Source: Mesorhizobium norvegicum (GTDB lineage Bacteria > Pseudomonadota > Alphaproteobacteria > Rhizobiales > Rhizobiaceae). From it: a stretch of 64,000 nt of DNA. Shown here in pieces: positions 60,384 to 64,000 of the stretch. A model generated the notes under the pieces. That model ran no database searches, was not told where the DNA came from, and worked only from the letters and a program-made list of their open reading frames with translations. Numbering within the stretch: position 1 is the stretch's first letter; every line of letters starts with the position of its first letter. The DNA lies in contig NZ_SMYZ01000025.1 of the NCBI RefSeq assembly GCF_004919685.1, forward strand, positions 140,229 through 204,228. The letters are read 5' to 3'. The position numbers and the translations under genes were made by a program.

Positions 60384-62938
60384 AGGGCGCTCCCTACAGG
60401 CATGGTGCAAGGCTGGATGCTGGCCGGGGCCGTGCTGGCGGGTGGCGCGATCTTGCGATCACCGAAGGCGTGCGTCATCACGTCTTCTTCCGTCGCCCCT
60501 CGCGCCAGCGTGCAGACAGAGTGGCCTTCGCGCATGACGACGATGCGGTCGGCGACGCCCAGAACCTCGGGCAACTCGCTCGACACCATGAGGATCGCCG
60601 CGCCCTCGACCTTCAATTTTGCGATCAGGTGATGGAGTTCGGACTTTGCCCCGACGTCGACGCCGCGCGTCGGCTCGTCGAGCAGGATGATTTTCGGCTT
60701 GGTGGCTAGCCATTTGCCGATGACGACCTTCTGCTGATTACCGCCGGAAAGCTCGATGGTCATCTTGTCGGGCTGGGCCGGCCGCACGCCGAGTGAGCCG
60801 ATGAGATCGCGCGCGAGAGCCAGGATGCGGCGAGGTCTCAGCAGGCCAAAATAACTGTTGTCGCGAATCCAGGCGAGAGACAGGTTGTCCCTGATCGACA
60901 TCGTGCCGACGAAGCCTTCCAGGTGCCGGTCTTCGGGTATGTAGACGATGCCGGCGCGATTGGCGGCCTTGGTATCGCCGCCGGCCTGCAGCGCGCCGAA
61001 AATTCTGAGCGTGCCGCCGTGCATTGTCTCGAGGCCGGCAATCAGCCTGAGCACCTCGGAGCGGCCGCTGCCCATCAGGCCGGCGAGAGCGACGATCTCG
61101 CCCCTGCACACGCTGAGCGTGGCCGACTTCAAGAGCTTGCCGTTGGAGATGTTGCTGATCTCGATAGCGGTTTCGCCAACTTGCGTTTCGAGATAGGGGA
61201 AGATGTCGCCGACATCGCGCCCGACCATCATCGAGACGATCTCGGCCTCGTTGGTCTGGCGGGTCTGGCGCTCGCCGATGAAGCGCCCGTCACGCAGAAC
61301 GACCACGCGGTCGCACTGGCTGAAGATCTCTTCCATCTTGTGGGAGATGTAGAGGATACCGGCTCCGCGAGCTCTCAGTCTGTCGATCAGGTCGTAGAGC
61401 TGGTCGCGTTCGCGATTGGAGAGCGCGCTGGTCGGTTCGTCCATGATGAAGAACCAGGCATCGGACAGAACGGCACGGGCAATTTCCACCATCTGCTGGC
61501 GTCCGACGGAGAGCGTTCGCAGCTCCGCGGCAATGTCGATATCGAGCGACAGCTCGTCCATGATGGCTTTGGCATCGCGCCGCATCCGGGCCCGGTCGAG
61601 AAATCCCAGGCGGGTGTGCGGTTCGCGGCCGATGAAAAGATTCTCCGCCACCGTCAGGTCCGGCGAAAGGCTGAAATGCTGATGGATGACGCTGATGCCC
61701 TTGGCGTCGCTGGGGGAGTGGAACTGGACGGCGTTGCCGTCGATGACGATCTCTCCCTCGTCCGGGCGATGCAGGCCGGAAATGCACTTCACAAGCGTCG
61801 ATTTCCCCGCCCCGTTCTCGCCGGCAAGTCCGACCACCTCGCCGGCCGAGACGGCAAAGCTGACACCGTCGAGTGCCTTGACGCCCGGAAAAGACTTGCC
61901 GACGCCGCGCAGCGCGATGCTGTGTTTGCCGACCGGTGTTGCGGCATTGTTGCGGGGTGACGGGACGGACTTGCGGCCACTGGTCTTGAACAGGGCGGCA
62001 ACACTCTCCGGCTGGCTGGTGAGAACAGCCACCAGGATGAGGCTCGCGGTCACGAAATAGATCAGAATCTGCGGCACCTGCAGGAATGACAGGCCGGTGT
62101 TGATGACGCCCAGCAGCAGTGCACCGATCGCCGTTCCCCAGATGGAGCCCTGGCCGCCGGACAGCTTCGTGCCGCCGATGATCGCGGCTGTAATGGCTGT
62201 AAATTCAAGCCCGGTGCCGGCAAGCGGCTGTGCCGAACCAAGGCGGCCGATGGTGAGGATCGCGCCGAGCCCGGCTGTCGCACCGGCAATCAGGTAGACG
62301 GAGATGCGCACGAGGTCGACGGGAACCAGAGAGGCCCGCGCTGCCCCCGCATTGCCGCCGATCGCATAGATCCAGCGCCCGTACACCGTGCGATTGAGCA
62401 CGAACCACCAGAGGCCCAGGCAGATGGCGGCGATGATGACGGAGACCGGCAGGAGGCCGATTGTCTCGCGTCCCGCGAAAAGCAGGACCGGATCGGCGAC
62501 CGCGATGCTGGATGCACCGGAGAGACTGAGCGCCAAGCCGCGCGCAAACGCCATGGTGGCGAGCGTCGCGATGAAGGGGGAGATGCCGGCAAAGCCGATC
62601 AGCGCTCCATTGAGCAGACCTATCGCGGCACCGCCACCGATCGCGGCGAGAAGGCTCAGACTCGCCGAGCTGGTTGCCGTGTAGGCAAGACCCGCGGCGA
62701 TGCCGGAACAGGCGAGGTTGCTACCGACGGAAATGTCGATGCCGCGCGCGATGATGACGGCCGTCATGGCAAATGAGATGAGAGCGATGACCGCACTCTG
62801 CTGCGCGATGCTGACAAGATTGCCGGTCGACAGAAAGCGCGGATCGATCCAGCCGAAGACGGCGATGGCGAGCAGCAGCACCGCGATGAGAACTGGTTCG
62901 TTGCGCCGCAGAAATGGAGAGGTCCAGGACTGGAACAT
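60380..62938 (-). CDS. Ribose-type ABC transporter: permease fused to double ATP-binding domains
   Basis: The product is 852 residues. Residues 1-320 are a full RbsC-type permease (FAMTAVIIARGIDISVGSNLA, AIIGGTKLSGGQGSIWGTAIGA, about eight membrane segments). A short linker of about 25 residues leads to an RbsA-type double ATPase: Walker A GENGAGKST near 370-380, Walker B FIMDEPTSAL, then second domain with GLMGSGRSEV, signature LSGGNQQKVVIGKWL and Walker B ILLDEPTRGVDVGAK. In most systems these are separate genes. No stop or frameshift lies at the junction. The ATG has GAGGACC upstream. The partner permease is at 58376-59350 and the binding protein at 63055 onward. Confidence 0.92.
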   Translation of the reverse strand: MFQSWTSPFLRRNEPVLIAVLLLAIAVFGWIDPRFLSTGNLVSIAQQSAVIALISFAMTAVIIARGIDISVGSNLACSGIAAGLAYTATSSASLSLLAAIGGGAAIGLLNGALIGFAGISPFIATLATMAFARGLALSLSGASSIAVADPVLLFAGRETIGLLPVSVIIAAICLGLWWFVLNRTVYGRWIYAIGGNAGAARASLVPVDLVRISVYLIAGATAGLGAILTIGRLGSAQPLAGTGLEFTAITAAIIGGTKLSGGQGSIWGTAIGALLLGVINTGLSFLQVPQILIYFVTASLILVAVLTSQPESVAALFKTSGRKSVPSPRNNAATPVGKHSIALRGVGKSFPGVKALDGVSFAVSAGEVVGLAGENGAGKSTLVKCISGLHRPDEGEIVIDGNAVQFHSPSDAKGISVIHQHFSLSPDLTVAENLFIGREPHTRLGFLDRARMRRDAKAIMDELSLDIDIAAELRTLSVGRQQMVEIARAVLSDAWFFIMDEPTSALSNRERDQLYDLIDRLRARGAGILYISHKMEEIFSQCDRVVVLRDGRFIGERQTRQTNEAEIVSMMVGRDVGDIFPYLETQVGETAIEISNISNGKLLKSATLSVCRGEIVALAGLMGSGRSEVLRLIAGLETMHGGTLRIFGALQAGGDTKAANRAGIVYIPEDRHLEGFVGTMSIRDNLSLAWIRDNSYFGLLRPRRILALARDLIGSLGVRPAQPDKMTIELSGGNQQKVVIGKWLATKPKIILLDEPTRGVDVGAKSELHHLIAKLKVEGAAILMVSSELPEVLGVADRIVVMREGHSVCTLARGATEEDVMTHAFGDRKIAPPASTAPASIQPCTMPVGSAL

Positions 62939-63011
62939 GGGTCGGTCCTCTTATCAAGCATCATGCGCGGTCACCGCGGAAGCGGCGACGGCGATCGTCA
63001 GGAAAAGGGGA

Positions 63012-63035
63012 CGCCGGATGATACGTCATCCGGCG
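63012..63035 (-). terminator. Rho-independent-type terminator after the binding-protein gene
   Basis: CGCCGGATGA (63012-63021) and TCATCCGGCG (63026-63035) are perfect 10-base complements with a four-base loop. On the minus strand the stem is followed by TCCCCTTTTCC, a moderately T-rich tail. It lies 20 bases after the binding-protein stop and before the fused permease gene, so it likely lets through only part of the transcription. Confidence 0.65.
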
Positions 63036-63054
63036 CTTGTGCCGCTTTAGGCTG

Positions 63055-64000
63055 CTACTTTGCCAGGGTCATGGCGGTCGCCGGAACCTTGGGACCGAGT
63101 TGCTCGGTATAGTTCTTGGCTTCCACCGCCTCTTTGTCGGTGTTGATGTATTCGAAGGTGAGGCCATCCGCCTTGAGCTTCGCCGCCGTCGCGTCCGAGG
63201 TCACGAAATAGGTCGGCATGTAGAGATCCTGCGGCAGCTTTTCTCCGTTGGCCAGGCGAGCGGCAACGGCGATGTTCCAGTAGCCGACACGATAGGCGCC
63301 GGTCAGCACGTCCATCACCATCTTGCCGTCGTCGATCAGCGGCTTCATCTCGGCGTCGCCGTCATAGCCGCCGTAGAGCAGCTGGGTTCCCATCGAGCTG
63401 GCAACGGAATCGGCTGCCAGGCAAAGGCTGTCGGAGATGCAGCCGATGGCCTTCAGATCCGGATAGGTGGTGAGCCAGGTCTGGGCGGCATTCGTTGCCT
63501 TGGCTGCGTCCCAGCCGGTCGGCTCGATGCCGACGACCTTGATGTCCGGAAACTCCTTTTTCAGGGTTTCGACGAAGCCCTTTTCGCGCGTGTCGGACAC
63601 GAAGTTGCCACGTGAACCGACGAGCAGAGCGACTTCGCCCTTGCCGCCAAGCGACTTGCCGAGCGCGCGGGCAACCATCGACATGTTGTCGTAGTCCGGA
63701 TAGAGCGTCGAAAAGTTCGAGCCGGCCTCGACCTTGTTGCCCATGGTGATCACCGGAATGCCGGCAGCAGTGGCTTTCTGGATGACCGGAATGACCGCAT
63801 TCTTGTCGATCGGATCGATCAGGATCGCGCTGACGCCCTGATTGATGAAATTCTCGATGATGCTGACCTGTTTTTCCAGACTGCCCTCGGCGCTCTGCCA
63901 GGTGGATTTCACCCCATAGTCAGCGGCAGCCACGTCGCCCGCTTCCTTCATGCGGACGAAGAAGGAATTCTGCAGGTCGATTGCCGCGAGCCCCAGAACC
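63055..64000 (-). CDS. Ribose-type ABC transporter substrate-binding protein, 5' end outside window
   Basis: The frame is open from 63055 to the window edge, giving about 314 residues. The visible N-terminal part reads GLAAIDLQNSFFVRMKEAG, the start of a mature Peripla_BP_4 protein, so only the signal peptide and a few residues are missing. Other family parts are IENFINQGVSAILIDPIDKNAVIPVIQKA, PVITMGNKVEAG and CISDSLCLAADSVASSMG. An internal ATG at 63951 is not the start, because the match continues upstream of it. It feeds the importer made by the fused permease-ATPase and the second permease. Confidence 0.9.
   Translation of the reverse strand, partial: VLGLAAIDLQNSFFVRMKEAGDVAAADYGVKSTWQSAEGSLEKQVSIIENFINQGVSAILIDPIDKNAVIPVIQKATAAGIPVITMGNKVEAGSNFSTLYPDYDNMSMVARALGKSLGGKGEVALLVGSRGNFVSDTREKGFVETLKKEFPDIKVVGIEPTGWDAAKATNAAQTWLTTYPDLKAIGCISDSLCLAADSVASSMGTQLLYGGYDGDAEMKPLIDDGKMVMDVLTGAYRVGYWNIAVAARLANGEKLPQDLYMPTYFVTSDATAAKLKADGLTFEYINTDKEAVEAKNYTEQLGPKVPATAMTLAK

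Overview
The window (about 64 kb, roughly 63-65% GC by eye) looks like chromosome or large-replicon sequence from an alphaproteobacterium of the order Hyphomicrobiales, most like a Mesorhizobium or close relative. Reasons: strong GGAGG-type ribosome binding sites, many ATGA/GTGA/TTGA four-base overlaps inside operons, several GTG and TTG starts, and a very high density of ABC importers packed with small-molecule oxidoreductases and GntR/LysR/RpiR regulators. This assignment is inference. I saw no rRNA, tRNA, CRISPR array, insertion sequence or phage gene.

Layout. (1) 1-367: 5' part of a flotillin-like gene, leaving the window. (2) 457-9891, all minus: operon of a FAH-family protein, an alpha/beta hydrolase, an amidohydrolase and a branched-chain-amino-acid-type (Liv) importer whose last ATPase is fused to a Tm-1-like (UPF0261) domain. 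A FadR-type regulator (10098-10769) is divergent, with a mirrored pair of 19-bp repeats between them. (3) 10887-16370, minus: etfB, etfA, a membrane Fe-S (HdrD/DgcB-like) protein, a HIBADH-type dehydrogenase and an MBL-fold hydrolase. (4) 16371-16685: divergent control region with three perfect inverted repeats. (5) 16686-27907, plus: ribose-type importer, GMC oxidoreductase with a probable small subunit, CMD-family protein, two aldehyde dehydrogenases and a frameshifted SMP-30 lactonase, then a LysR regulator. (6) 28969-36774, minus: M81/MlrC metallopeptidase, Dpp-type importer and RpiR regulator, divergent from a FAD oxidoreductase (36988-38112).

(7) 38176-46472: GntR/UTRA regulator and Gfo/Idh/MocA dehydrogenase (minus), divergent from a carbohydrate importer with a SIS isomerase, a ROK-type kinase and an ATPase (plus). 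(8) 46671-54060: polyamine-type (Pot) importer, a GntR-family regulator, and a second FAH + amidohydrolase pair with a V4R-domain protein. A 23-bp AT-rich element occurs before the importer operon and again before the FAH operon. (9) 54420-55982: second GMC oxidoreductase. (10) 56047-64000, minus: ribose-type importer (substrate-binding protein cut by the window end), with a permease-ATPase fusion, a second permease, a Gfo/Idh/MocA dehydrogenase, a creatininase-family amidohydrolase and an aldehyde dehydrogenase.

Overall this is a catabolic region of six ABC importers, each next to its own oxidation or hydrolysis enzymes and mostly its own regulator. The most unusual items are the ABC-ATPase/Tm-1 fusion, the FAH + amidohydrolase module that occurs twice with unrelated importers, and the short repeated candidate operators that appear to define small local regulons. 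Substrates cannot be read from the sequence.
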